The position numbers and the translations under genes are program-made. A DNA stretch of 64,000 nt from Pseudisothecium myosuroides (taxonomy: Eukaryota > Streptophyta > Bryopsida > Hypnales > Lembophyllaceae). Below are positions 35,576 through 47,700 of the stretch, in pieces. The notes beneath the pieces were generated by a model. The model was given only the letters and a program-made list of their open reading frames with translations. It was not told the origin of the DNA and did no database searches. Where the stretch lies: assembly GCA_951799445.1 (NCBI GenBank), contig OX637295.1:6014001-6078000 (forward strand), read 5' to 3'. The stretch's first letter is position 1; every line of letters starts with the position of its first letter.

Positions 35576-37721
35576 TTCTAAGGTTTGGTCCAGCTAACTT
35601 CTACCTTTAGTAGCCACTGTTCTTATGTAAAGGGCCTGTGAAGCTTAAGTTCATAAGAATGCCCCCGTTTCTTTGAAATATTCATTTCCAAAAATTAATA
35701 AGCACCTTTTGACAACCACCTATTTTTCATAATTTAATAAGTACCTCCCAGTTTTCTAGAAAGTAATGGCCATAATACCGCTTCTATCTACATGCCACAT
35801 CACACACCATGTAGGTTAGGAGAATACCAACAAGCACATGTGGGAATGCTCTGGAACTTAGTACTTGTTTTTAGCCCAACTTTCTAAGCCTAGGTGTGCA
35901 CATACCTTTATTCCATTTGCAAGCCATGTTGTAGTGGCCTACAAACACACCATGGTTTTCAAGCCGGCTCCTATTTTAAAGCTGGTCAAGGAACAAGTCA
36001 TCCAATTTGGGGGGCTGGTGGAGCAATTTTTAAAGCCGGCTTCTACAAGATCATCTATTTTGCAAGGTTGGTAGGCATGCTCTAAGCTATTCATTAATTC
36101 CTAAAGACCACAACCTTTTTTTTGACAAAACATGGTAGGGTATAGCCTATTAACCATTAATTGCCCAATCAATCATATGTAGGCAATCCAAAATTCAAGC
36201 TCATTTTGATGTGGGCAATTAAATTCCTTCTATCGGTTAAATTTTTTTTACAAGTAGTATTGAAGGTTAACTATTGAAAGTTTATATTTTTCACTAGAAA
36301 AGGTAAATATTTGATTTTTGAGAGGTCTTCAAAGGCATACATGTACCATTAGTGGAAGATTTAAACTTGTGAATTTTACTTGATTTCCCAGCTTTGAGTT
36401 TAACTTAACATATCACTTGATTTGAGATCTAAAAAATTGTGCTTATCCATTGCTTTGAAATTGGTCCCAATTGAAAGTATAAAGTGATTTCATGATTACA
36501 TTTTCTATGTATACTCATGATGGAAGTTGCCGTGATTACATTTTCCAAGACATCGTTTGCAAATCCAAGATGGATGGAAGTTGCCGTGATTACACTTTCT
36601 ATGTATAAATTTGATCAATGTTTGAAAAAACAGCTCTATTGTAATCCACAATCATACTCCTCTTTCCACTTTTTATTTGAAAAATGAATATTGCAAGATT
36701 CACATTTTGCAGTAAGCTTACTTGATCACCTCAAGTCATAACATTCTCATTGAGAGTTCACAAGTTAACCCCTTTAGGAGGTTTGAATTGGCATACATGA
36801 ACAAATTTTGAAGGGAATGATGTACAAGCACTGTTTGGTAACCCTAGACTACGTCTTTTTGAGGTGAGATTTTTACACAACAATCGGTTGCAAGTGTGCT
36901 TCATAGTTCAAAAATCAAAAGTGGTTTTGAGGAAAACAAGGTCCAGCAAGAAATTCGTGACTACAAGTGGGTGTTGGAGTGCTCTATATACGAAGAATGT
37001 ACTATATCAAGCCGGAGAAGAAGGAAAAATGAACATTTGATTATCCGTTGAACTACCTCACATGCTTGGTTTGACGCATCTATACCGGTTGCAGGTCAAA
37101 AAGAACCAATGGACAAGTGAAATGTGGCTCCAACAACTACAACAACAGCCCACACAACAAGACACTTCACCTATGAGAATTTAGAAATCTTTATGAAAAA
37201 TTTGATGCTAATTTATTTTGAAATTGAGAATTTATGAGGGCGGTAGTTTATCAACACAATAATCCGACACCTAACAATTTATAAAATAAAAAAATAGAAA
37301 CTAAAAATTTTAGGATTAAAAAAAAAATGTTCTTAAGATAATAACAAATAAAACATAAATATATATGATGTTCTAAGAAACATCTTCTAAAATGAACTTT
37401 TGAATCATCAATAAAATTTGAAGGAAATGTTGAATATCACTATTGAACTTTGAAAAGTCTCAAACAATTCTAGTTTTAAAATTATACAAATTATCTAAAG
37501 TAAACCACATAATAAATCTTATATTGGTATCACTTGTATAATGGAAAAAGAATCCAAAACCTTGCTTTGCACAAAATACAAACAATTCCAAACATTGCCT
37601 TGTTTTGAAAAAGCTAAAAAAATTCAAACCTAGGTTGTACCAAAAAAAAATTAAATCCTAAACCTAGGTTGTCACAAAAATATAAAATGAATCAAGGACA
37701 CTACCTTCTTAAAAAAAAATT
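35576..37721. other. AT-rich stretch with relics only
   Basis: No gene supported. It contains a direct repeat of AAAGC.GG around 35965 and 36035, a decayed copy of the 24.1 kb ORF fragment at 36605-36760, and a less AT-rich patch at 36840-37170 in which all frames are broken. Confidence 0.45.
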
Positions 37722-37975
37722 AAATCCTATTTGCTAATTCACATGTAATCTTGTAGTTTGAATTTTTCCTTGATGGCATGGCTGCTCCTTTTCGAAGGGA
37801 AACAACAATATCCTTCAAAAAAAAATGCAAACCACAATATTCTAAGAGATCCTATTTGCTAATTTACATGTAATCTTGTAGTTTGAATTTTTCTCGATGG
37901 CAGGTTGCTCCCTTTTCCGAGGGAACAATAATACACTTCAAGAGAAAATGCAAACACAACATTGAAAGAAATCAA
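37722..37975. repeat. Tandem duplication, unit ~127 bases
   Basis: Two adjacent copies start ATCCTATTTGCTAATTCACA and ATCCTATTTGCTAATTTACA. Both continue through ATCTTGTAGTTTGAATTTTT and a CTCCTTTTCGAAGGG-like block. Confidence 0.8.
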
Positions 37976-37984
37976 ATGGGAAGA

Positions 37985-38466
37985 TGTGGAGTGGAGAGTT
38001 CATTTTTATAATGAAATCCATTGTCCGGCGTGAATCCTCAAAAGTTATGGGACAATTTGAAGATGAGAGCTTGACCGCTCATTGTCAAGACAAAGGAATT
38101 GTGTTCATAGTAGAACTTTAGACCTGATTTTGGCATAGTAAATTAAATTTTTTCAAAAAAAATTGAACTGAGAAAAGTTGGTAAATCACTCTAACTTTCT
38201 TCTCCAGAAGTCTGTTTGTAATTTTAAGCCTCCAATAAAAAGTTATGGACAAAATTAAGAAAAGGTATTTGAAAATGTCAAAGAAAATGTCCCTTCCAAC
38301 TTCTCTCTTAATTTTGTCCCTTTTTTTTGGTAGATCTAAATCTCAAACGGATTTTTGGATATGAAATTTAGCATAATTTTCCAACTTCTTGTAGTTCAAA
38401 CTAAGTTGAAATTTTGTACTCTACTATGCCAAAATTAGGTCTAAAGTCCTACATTGAACACAATTC
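37985..38466. mobile_element. Fold-back element, third copy of the family
   Basis: The palindromic core is 38096-38466, running from GAATTGTGTTC to GAACACAATTC. The preceding ~110 bases match the flank of the copy at 34895. The arms are more diverged than in 29687-30313. Confidence 0.75.
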
Positions 38467-39514
38467 CTACCCCTAGTATTTTGTTTTCATTTTGGTTTAG
38501 TATTTTGTTTTTTTGTTATCTTTTTATTTCATTTTTTTTTATTTTTTTATTTTTTATTTTTTATTTTTTATTTTATCACCATTTTACCGTTTACCTAATT
38601 TGATTACTTTATTTAAAAAATATCTTGCTTAAAGTAATTTTAGTTTAGAACTCTATTTTTTCCCTAGAGTTTTCCCTTTAATATTTTCCATTTGCACTTT
38701 TTATTTTTTCACCCTAAATTCCCAACATTTTCATCGTTAAGTAACTTAGAACACCCTAATTGATAGTTGTGGTTCAACCCGAAACACTAATACTTCTGAA
38801 TTTGTAAATTCAGGCACATTGTTTATAACTCTCATTTTCTAAAAGGTGAAGCAAAATGGTGGTTCATGACATCCTCAAAAATATTGTTGGGTTTCAAATG
38901 AGTGAACCAAGCATGTGAATTGGAAGTGGGTATGTGACAGGATGAAATTTCTTTCTTTTCAAACTCCCATTACCTTATAAAAAAATTTGTCATCAAGCTC
39001 AAGTAAGTTGATTGAAGAATCCAAGACAAACTCGCCTACCAACACCTAGCCACTACAACACAATAAAGCACGTAGGATAATTGTTCCCAACTGCTCTTGC
39101 TGGTAGCCAAAGATGTATGCATACTTTCCAAGCACAATACACCCTGACACAAAGCCTTGTACAAGAAAGACCTTGTATTCATTGTGAATACGTAGAACAT
39201 GGTCTTTACATAGGCATAGTTTTTATCCTTTTATTTTTTATGTTTATTTTTTAATCTCATAATTTGCTCCACAACTTTGCCAAGATGTTTTTAATTTCAT
39301 ATTTTGCCCAATACTTAAAGGAACCATCACAAAATGTGAAATACTGGAAACCGAGGCCCAAGCAGGGTCTCTACTTTCTCAAGGGGTTAAGCTTAACTCA
39401 TCTATGGAGACCGTCTATAAAAAATAAAGTGATACCCTTCTGTGTTTGGACAATGCAGCATGTTATATTTTCCATAATTAAAATCAAATTCTTAATATCC
39501 AATTCCAATCAAGC
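38467..39514. other. AT-rich stretch with low-complexity tract
   Basis: TTTTTATTTTTTATTTTT-type low complexity covers about 38530-38573. No gene or transposon end was recognised elsewhere in this stretch. Confidence 0.5.
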
Positions 39515-39780
39515 ATACCAAAATTCAATTTCAACAAACCAAAGCTCCATATTTTGTGAATTATTTCATTTATTTTTTATGGATTTATATGAAAATTAAT
39601 AAATTATTGGAGCATAATTCTTTTCAATTCAATTGCCTAGAGGAAACATCCATATGCACAACTTTTATGTTCAAAGATACCCCATTAAGTAACGAAAATA
39701 TGATCTTTGAAGAGTTCAATTTGAAATATTATACTTTGTATGACCAAACTTTTTCAAATAGATATCTCTATATTTTAACT
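39515..39780. mobile_element. Decayed copy of the CAGTG-ended Tc1/mariner-type family
   Basis: Ordered similarity to 42785-43040: AGCATACCAAAATTCAA, TTTATGGATTTATATGAAAA, GGAAACATCCATATGCACA and AATAGATATCTCT. Ends are missing. Confidence 0.5.
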
Positions 39781-41239
39781 ATATTGTTGTGGCGATTGTA
39801 AGTGTAGGTGGCTTTGGATGTTTGTTAGAAAGTGATAGGTTTGGATACTCTACTTTGATGTTTAATTAATAGGCCACACTCTAAGGTAGGAACAACCCCC
39901 CTTGCAAGGGGATCCAATGGGACTTGGGAAATCCCTCATTGCCTCGTTTTTTACCTCCAAAAAAATATGAGAGTATGTTATTTATCACAAATGATTATCC
40001 CCAAAAGGACCAACTATGTCCATTCAAGGGGCAATTGGAATATGGGTAGGTGATAATGAAGTAAAAAATGAACAAATGTTTTTGAAATTTTGACTCGAGT
40101 TGAAGAAATTCACCCCGTTTTGGAGAATGTAAATTTCTTTTGATATGATGCCCAGATCAAAAGTTATATTGCCCCCTCAAACTAAACAAATTGGGCAATT
40201 TTGGAATCTTTTGCTAAATTCCTCATCTACTTTTGAAATTTGGCATGTATGTAACTAATATGATTTAGTATGCAATTTAAAAAAAAAAAATTTGTGCAAA
40301 ATCTCATTTGAAGAGGAGTCGAAACTCTACAAACCCTATTGTGCAAGCTTGAAAAAAACATTTTCATCTATTTGCAAATGCTATTACCTTATACTTGCAT
40401 CTAATTGCAAATGCTATAATTACCTTTACACACTCAAAATTCTTGATAGTTTTTCACATGTTTCAAATGTTTAACTCTATATTTTCACCAATTGAATTTT
40501 AAATTTTTTTTATCATTGCACAAAGAAATCATCAAAAAATGACTAGAAAATTGCATCTGTTCACATTGCAAAGTCATTTGAACAAGGTAGACCACTTATT
40601 TGCTTTTAAAATTTTGCATGAGTGTATTTAACAAGATATAATACTTGACAGTGTAGAACAAAATTTTTACACCAAGTAGACTTGAAGTCTACTAACCTCA
40701 TTTTGTAGGAATATAAAGAAGTTTTTTCCTCACTTCAAACATTATAATCTTTCAATCCATGCTATCAAATCAGTTGAGTTCTTTTTCCATATATTTTATA
40801 ATAGTCTACTACACTTTTGTACAGTTGAAGTTTACACACAAAAAAAGTTCAATTTTGGCCAATGCACTAAAAATGGCAAAGTTTGTCTATTCTTCTTAAA
40901 AATGCCCCAGCCTTTAAGGGTTAAATTTAAAAATTTTGAACTCAAATTTTGAATCAAAGACCTTTAAATATCTAGTAGAAGTCAAGAAATACAAAAACAA
41001 CCACTATAAAATAGGGAGAATTTGTTTTCCATTTATACCAAGAGAACTTAGTTAGGTCAATAAGAAGGTCATTTGTGCTTCAACCCTCATTGCCCCAACT
41101 AGGTTCTTCAAAGTCATATAAACAAGAATTAGCCCCCAATTTTGTGGTTGCTCAGTTTTTGACTACCTTCCTAGCTAATTTGGAATCTCTAATTCCAATT
41201 TTCCAAAATTGATTATCAGTTGTAAATAATAATAAATGC
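39781..41239. other. AT-rich stretch
   Basis: No gene supported. A left-end-like TAAGGTAGGAACAACC at about 39883 has no partner that I can find. Confidence 0.45.
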
Positions 41240-41345
41240 ATATATTTTATTCCGAGGGCTTTCTAATGATACCAAGTACGACCTATCGGTTCGACGGTCT
41301 AGAAAATCTAAATGTACGTCACTAAGCAAACACTTTGTTTTATTG
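41240..41345. repeat. Dispersed repeat family, copy 3, truncated
   Basis: CCGAGGGCTTTCTAATGATA and the following ~70 bases match the 3' half of the copies at 33083 and 53480. It stops at the start of the nested element stack. Confidence 0.6.
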
Positions 41346-41563
41346 ATATTATAAGGTAGGAGATCCATAAAGCGCTTAGGCTCTAAATGTATCCACGTCC
41401 TCAAATGTACACTATTTGTACATGTAGTTTTTTCATTGTACCAACAATGTACAAATAGTGTACATTTCAGGAGGTGGAGGCTTTTAGAGACCATTAAGTT
41501 TCAACTTCAAAAATTCATAATTAATTCCACAAAGCTCCAAAAAATATGAAACAACTTGGATTA

Positions 41564-41956
41564 AGGTACCCCCCCTCCATAATCGACCAAATAAGGAATT
41601 CCGACATGATCTAGAGTAGTGAAAGCAAAACAAATATTTTTCAGAGGTACATCAATAGAAATGACATGGATTGCAAAAAAATTGGTAATTTTATCCCTTG
41701 AATTGAAATTACTATGAATTTTGGGAGGCAAAAAGTGCGCCGGACCCATGGCCAATGTCTACTCTTCCAATTCCGATCAATCAATAACTTTTTATCTAAT
41801 CATTATTTCCTATTTTTTTTCTACAACTTGGGATTTGTGTCATGTATTTATTAGTTCCAACCTTGAAAATGAAAAAAAATCGCTTTCTAAGCGTGGTCAG
41901 AAATATATGCACCTATAGGTTGGGAATGGGTCACTAGTTGGGAATGGGAGGTACCT
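41564..41956. mobile_element. AGGTACC-ended element inserted in a TTAA
   Basis: The ends AGGTACC and GGTACCT are flanked by TA. The surrounding bases show that it split the left TTAA of the next element, giving T-TA-element-TA-A. It is non-coding. Confidence 0.75.
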
Positions 41957-41959
41957 TAA

Positions 41960-42596
41960 CCCCTAAATGCCCAAGGCCTGTTTTGAACTTCTAAGAATTT
42001 GCTCTAAATTGAACAAAAAGCCAACATTTTGATAAATTGTATCAAATTTTTTTGAATTGTAACCGTACAAATTCAAACTAGACATGTTAGAGATCACATA
42101 GGAAAAGAAAACACAAGAATATTGCTTATGAGTTCAAAGATTATAATATTTGAACATGACAGTGTTAAAACTAAGAAATTCTTTCAATCCTTCTTTTACA
42201 TATCAAATCTAAAAAGTTGGTCACCAAAAAAATATGAGGTTAAAGGGCCTAACATGCATAACCCCAATCAATTTATGGCTTCTCAAAATCTACTCTACAA
42301 TTTTTTTAAATGAATTTCTAATGTGATTTTTCCTCCAAAATCTAGTGTATTTGAGGCACATGTCCAAGAGCCTTCAACACTACGGAAAGTCAAGATTGCA
42401 ATGGGTACCCTTGCACAAAATCTTGAATAGAAAAATCATAATCAATCATTTTGAAAATCGGATTTTTGATACTAAAAGTAGACTTCAAATAGAATATTAC
42501 GAAAATATAAACTACTAAAAATAGCAACTTGGTTAGGTTTTATTTAACTTCAAAGTTTTGTCAACACCAAAATTTGGTGCCTCGGGCATTTAGGGG
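41960..42596. mobile_element. TTAA-flanked element with piggyBac-like ends
   Basis: The left end CCCCTAAATGCCCAAGGC and the right end GCCTCGGGCATTTAGGGG are 18-base inverted repeats with one mismatch. Both are bordered by TTAA. TTAA target duplication with CCC/GGG termini is the rule for piggyBac transposons. No transposase ORF is present in the ~640 bases, so it is a non-autonomous element. Plant piggyBac-like elements are uncommon, so the superfamily call is tentative, but the structure is clear. Confidence 0.7.
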
Positions 42597-42659
42597 TTAA
42601 ATGCCAATTCCATTTGCCTTTCAAATAAAATTTACTGAAAAAATATTTCAAGTATTGTA

Positions 42660-43529
42660 CAGTGCCCTACCAAAAGTTCTTGCCCATATAATTTGAATCA
42701 TTATGTTTCTTGGTATAATGTACAATAGAGTTAACATTTTTGTTTTGCACAACCAACATTGATATCTTACGCAATCCTCCTCAAGTATACCAAATTTCCA
42801 CTTCTGAAAAAATAAATCTCCATTTTTGGTGATTTTAAAATAAAACAATTTCATGGTTTCACATGAAAATTTACAGGAAAACATTGGTGATGAATTTTTT
42901 TTATTTTTTTGCAGAGATATGTAGGAATCATCCGCGTGCACATCTTTCCTTTAGCAAGCATCTTCAAAAAAGTTTCACAATTCCCTCCAAAGAGATTTCA
43001 GTGGGGCCTTGATAATGCCCTTAATTTTGAAAATAGATATCTCTGTAATGGGATTAGATTTTCCCATTTTTTCTTCACTCTACAACTAATTTTGTACATT
43101 TGAGCATGTTTGGACAATTTCTTTGCAAAAATCTAATTCCATTAAAGAGGTATCTATTTTCAAAGTTTAGGGCATTGTCAGGGCCCCACTAAAATCTCTT
43201 TAAAGGGAACTGTGAAATTTTTTTGAAGATAATTGCTAAAGGAAAGATGTGCGCGCGGATGATTCCTACATATCTCCACAAACGGATTTAAAAAATTCAT
43301 CACCAATGTTTTCCTGTGAATTTTCATGTAAAACCATGAAAAAAAATGAAAAAAATTCACCAAAAATGGTGATTTGCTTCTTTGAAAGTGAAAATTTGGT
43401 ATGCTTGAGGGGGATTGCGTAAGATATCAATGTTGGTTGTGCAAAACAAAAATGTTAACTCTGTTGTACATTATGTCAAGAAATAGAATGGTTCGAATTA
43501 CATGGGCAAGAACTTTTGATAGGGCAGTG
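42660..43529. mobile_element. Tc1/mariner-type fold-back element with CAGTGCCCTACC ends
   Basis: Left end CAGTGCCCTACCAAAAGTTC, right end complement finishing GATAGGGCAGTG, TA on both sides. The halves are complementary over ~400 bases and meet near 43095. There is no transposase. Decayed relatives occur at 24515-24675 and 39515-39780. Confidence 0.88.
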
Positions 43530-43835
43530 TACAGTACGGTAGTTCTTCTCGACGTCCTCCCTTAGATATTTGGAGGGACGTCAGAATACAGGTCGCTTTG
43601 TGTGGGATGTGGCGAAATTCGTCAGGGAAAAAACATTGAACCTGCCGGCCTGGACTACGGTACCTACAGTCTGCCCAAAGGAATTAAAAAACATAAAATT
43701 GAGGAATTACAGTGTGACACGGATGCATATCAGGTACCCACCCATCCAAAAATAAATTTTCAAGCCAATAGGAAGGTCCCTAGTGTCAGAGTGTCAGTCA
43801 ACACTGGATTAGAAGTGTCATAGAAGCCAAGTTAT

Positions 43836-44716
43836 TAGGGTTAGGGCTTCGAGCTCTCATCACTCTCGGTGCGCGAGGGTCGGTTCAGATTGCTGAGACG
43901 CGTTCGTTTTCGATTTGGGTCACAGGGAATCGAATTCCGAGCTTGACAATGGAGCCTTTGCGATTCGGAGCGATTCAGCGCCAGCTGACGTCGTGATCTC
44001 GTCCGAGAATTGGCGTTTTGGACGAGAATTGTCCTTGATTGAGAGCGAACAAGGACAGGGTCCATAGAGTTCATTCCGAATGGAATCCGTGCAGGTGTGA
44101 TCGAGGAATTCGAGTATGTGATAGCTCATTAACTTAGATGCTTCTGAATGAAGCAGTGAACCGATGTTCGAGTGAAATAGAATTACATACTCGAAGGTTG
44201 TTTTATTTTATCAATAAGTTTATTCGACGGCAACGTGTTATTGCCGTTGTGAATTATTTTACAAGCCCGTGTATTGTCGCGTCTGATTTTTTAGGGCTTT
44301 GAAGGGTTTTCATTTCATTCCAGCTGTCGATTTGAGCCAATTGTGGAAGGTTTTCCACTGACGAATTATGTTGGTAAAGTGGGATATTTACGAGACTCGG
44401 GCGAGAGCAATTGGTCAAGAAAGAGAATGAGGAGCTATTGCGACGAGAAAGAAGCGATGTATGGCGATGGTCGTGGTTCGGAATCAGGCATCTCAATTGT
44501 AGTTTTTGGTGGTTTCGTGGAATTGGAAGCGTTTGGTTGATTAGGACAGTGCTAATTGGAGCAAAATTTTGTGAGATGATTCGACTGCGAACAAATGCAG
44601 TGCTTACAGCAGATCAACTGCCGTGGGTAGTGGAGAGATTAATCCTCCGTTGACGGAAGCGGAGGCGTTGGAGCCACTGACGATAAGATTACATTGAGAA
44701 TAATAGTGAAGAAGCA
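43836..44716 (+). promoter_or_regulatory. Probable promoter/5' leader of the DDB1/CPSF-A-like gene
   Basis: TTAGGGTTAGGGCTT at 43836-43850 is a telo-box-like motif at a sharp change from AT-rich repeats to GC-richer DNA. The following ~870 bases have no protein-like frame but contain several upstream ATGs. A leader intron is possible; I could not place it with confidence. Confidence 0.5.
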
Positions 44717-47700
44717 ATGGCGGTCCAGGATGGGGGAGGGGAGGATCCAGGAGAGGCAATTAGAGCGCGCTATTTAGCGAAATGTGTGCAGAAGAGCAGC
44801 GTGGTATTGCACGCTGTTTATGGGCACATTCGATGCTCTTCCACATTTGATGTTGTACTTGGCAAGGTAAGACAAATTGTTTACTATTTTTTTTCTCTAA
44901 TTTAAAATTTCGAATTCTGTCTTTCTCTCGCTTTTCGATTTTATTGATTGTTCGCTAATTTAGCACCAGGAGCGAGTAATCAAGAGAATTCAATTATGGG
45001 TTAGATTCTTCTGCGGGGCTAAATGAAAGGTCTTGCATGCCTTGTTCTAAACCAAAAGCATTCTGGGTGTCTTTTTTGTTTTGTCTCACTTCGTTTACGG
45101 TAGAATACTCTTCGTATACCAACGAAATTGCTTTCCTTGTAATACTCGATTGAGAGAAAGTGATTAGGAGCAGCTCTTCAAATTAATATATGTCGCTTTG
45201 GCTTCGTAAATTGTATTTCTTGGCAATCTCCTTCGTGGATGAGGCTGCCGCATGCAACGAAACAGCTCAGATTTGACGTTTATACCTCAGACTGAGATAT
45301 CACATGAAGGACATCATGTCCAAGGCATTTCTGACCGTTTTTGTAGTAGAAGAGGGAGGTTGTTTTGGTGTTGTATTCTTGAAAAATAGATAATGCTGAA
45401 TCCTGTGTCGCTTAATTTTTTTCCCGACAGGAAACATCATTGGAGCTTGTGGTCGTGAGCGAGGACGGGATTGTCCAGTCAGTTTGCGAGCAGCCAGTGT
45501 TCGGGACTATCAAAGATCTTCGGGTTCTGCCCTGGAACGAATCTCGTCGAAGTCCACTTCCACAGGTTTTTGATTTTCTGAATATCCACTTATTTTCATT
45601 AGCCTGTGTCGTCATCTGAGTTACTGTTTTTAAGTGTAAAGAGCAGGGAAGGGCGCATCTGCTCGTACAGCATATTGTCGATATTAGCAGTCCCCAGATG
45701 TAACCTCCCTAGCATTACATGTGTGGATCGCGCATGTAGCTTAATCTGAATAGAGGCAAGTTTATGTCACAGTAGTCTTTGCCTGATCTCTATGAAAACA
45801 CTTGATGTCATTTCGTTTTTGTGGCTGTTTTTGTTTGAGAAATTCAATGCAAATGTCTAAGATTAGCATTCTCGAATGGGTTCATGCAGACATACGAGAA
45901 GGACTTGCTGGTGCTTCTTTCGGACTCGGGGAAGCTCTCTTTTTTAACTTTCAACATTGAGCTCCATAGGTATTTCTTTCTTTCTTTTTCTTTTTTTAGT
46001 CTGAAGCAGCACAATAGTCAGTTTAGGTGCCTTAGCGGTGTTCTTATTTTTTGATATGCAGCGACATTAGTGTATGATTAATTGACCTTGAATTATACAG
46101 AATATTACATGAACCTAAGTCTTGATATGTCATGCCTAAGTCTTGATTTGTTACTTCTTACGGTGCAGAACATTAGTTGTGACTTTGCTACGTATCTCTA
46201 TCACCTGTTAGCTTCAAACTAGATTGCTATCATTTCTTAGAGAACTGAAGATCGATTGTTTCGCTGTGGTTTTGTCAGATTTTTGGCTGTTGCCCATGTC
46301 CAGATTGCAGATTATGGAAACTTACGGCGAGAATTGGGAAGACTGCTGGCAATTGAGCCCAGGTGATTAACTTGACGGAATTCATGTTTAACGTAAATAC
46401 TGTTTAAGAATCAGATAATGCTCACATTTTCAGCGTACAGTTTTTATGTTCACGGGCATGGTATTCCTTCAACTATCGAAAGTGGCTTAAATTGTATGAT
46501 TTTTGCAACGTGCAGGGGTCGTGCTGTCGCTGTCGCTGCTTTTGAAGATAGAATTGCAATTTTTCCCACCTCCATAGCCGCTGGAAATAACATTGTTGAT
46601 AAGGTTTCTTCGCTTGCCTTCCCTTTCCTCTTCTGTGAGAAATGGTAGAATGTTTTACTTATAACTGCAATGGTCTTAAATAGTTTTACTATCAGGCTGA
46701 AGTGCCTCCTTGAGTGATATGGTTTCAGATCTGGCCTCTTATATACCGGTACTGCTGATGTGGTTCACAGAGAATGATTTATCCAAAAGAGCTGCTGAGC
46801 TCGACAGGAGAATCGGAAGCAAGCACTAGTGGAGTCGAAGAGAAATTTACAGGCTGGGGAACGGTCTGGAGTATGACGTTTGTTGGCATGCCAGACGACC
46901 ACTTAACGTTAACAGACAAGCCAGAGTCGCTTCTACTTCTTGTAGTTCTTGTTCACAGGAGAGGTGCTGCAAGCAATGAAATTTTTATCCTTACGTGCGA
47001 TACCAAAGAGCGGATCATTCAGGCAAAGGCCCGGTACGACCCGTCTACAATAAGACCCTTCATATCACCCCTTGGGATAAGTATTTTGGATGTTCCTGCA
47101 GCTCCTGGTTTTTTGCTACTTTCTCGGCCAGGGGAACTACTTCTACTTGATCTAAGACGTCCCAGTAGTCCTTCATTAGCCGGTGTCTTTAGTTTTCAGA
47201 AAATCTTGGATGAAGAAGAAGGTAGCTTAAATAGCGTAGCAGCATCTGCGCTGCTTGAGCTTTTATCAAGTGGTCAAGATGGCAATTGTAAGAAAAGTGT
47301 AGCTCCCAAATGTGAACCTGCAGAAGTTATGGACTTGAATTTTGACCCTTTATCTTTACCAACTATCACGGCGTGGAATTGGGAACCTTACGCTGAGGGT
47401 CAATCGAGGCTTGCGCTTGCTATGGATACAGGGGAGATACACTTGGCGCGCTTGAGTTTCAAAAGTTCCGATGATGTACCTCGGATGGAAGTTCAACAGC
47501 GGCAGTATAAATGCTCTCCTTGCAATTTAGTCCTGTGGACGAAGGGAGATTTTCTTGCCGTATTTGTTGAAATGGGGGATGGACAGGTTCTCCAATGTAC
47601 TGAAAGTGGAAAAGTGACTTGCAAAAGCCTTATTCAAAATCTGGCTCCAATTCTTGATTTTGCACTTGCTGACTACCACAATGAGAAACAAGATCAGATG

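Larger units (their letters stand above)
41354..42656. mobile_element. AGGTA-type MITE interrupted by other elements (host of the nest)
   Basis: The left end is AGGTAGGAGATCCATAAAGC after TA. The interior (TTCATAATTAATTCCACAAA through GAAACAACTTGGATTA) follows the elements at 12870 and 52867. After two inserted elements the host resumes at 42601 with ATGCCAATTCCATTTGCCTT, exactly the next block in the relatives, and runs to 42656. The host right end is not recognisable beyond the element inserted at 42660. Confidence 0.8.
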
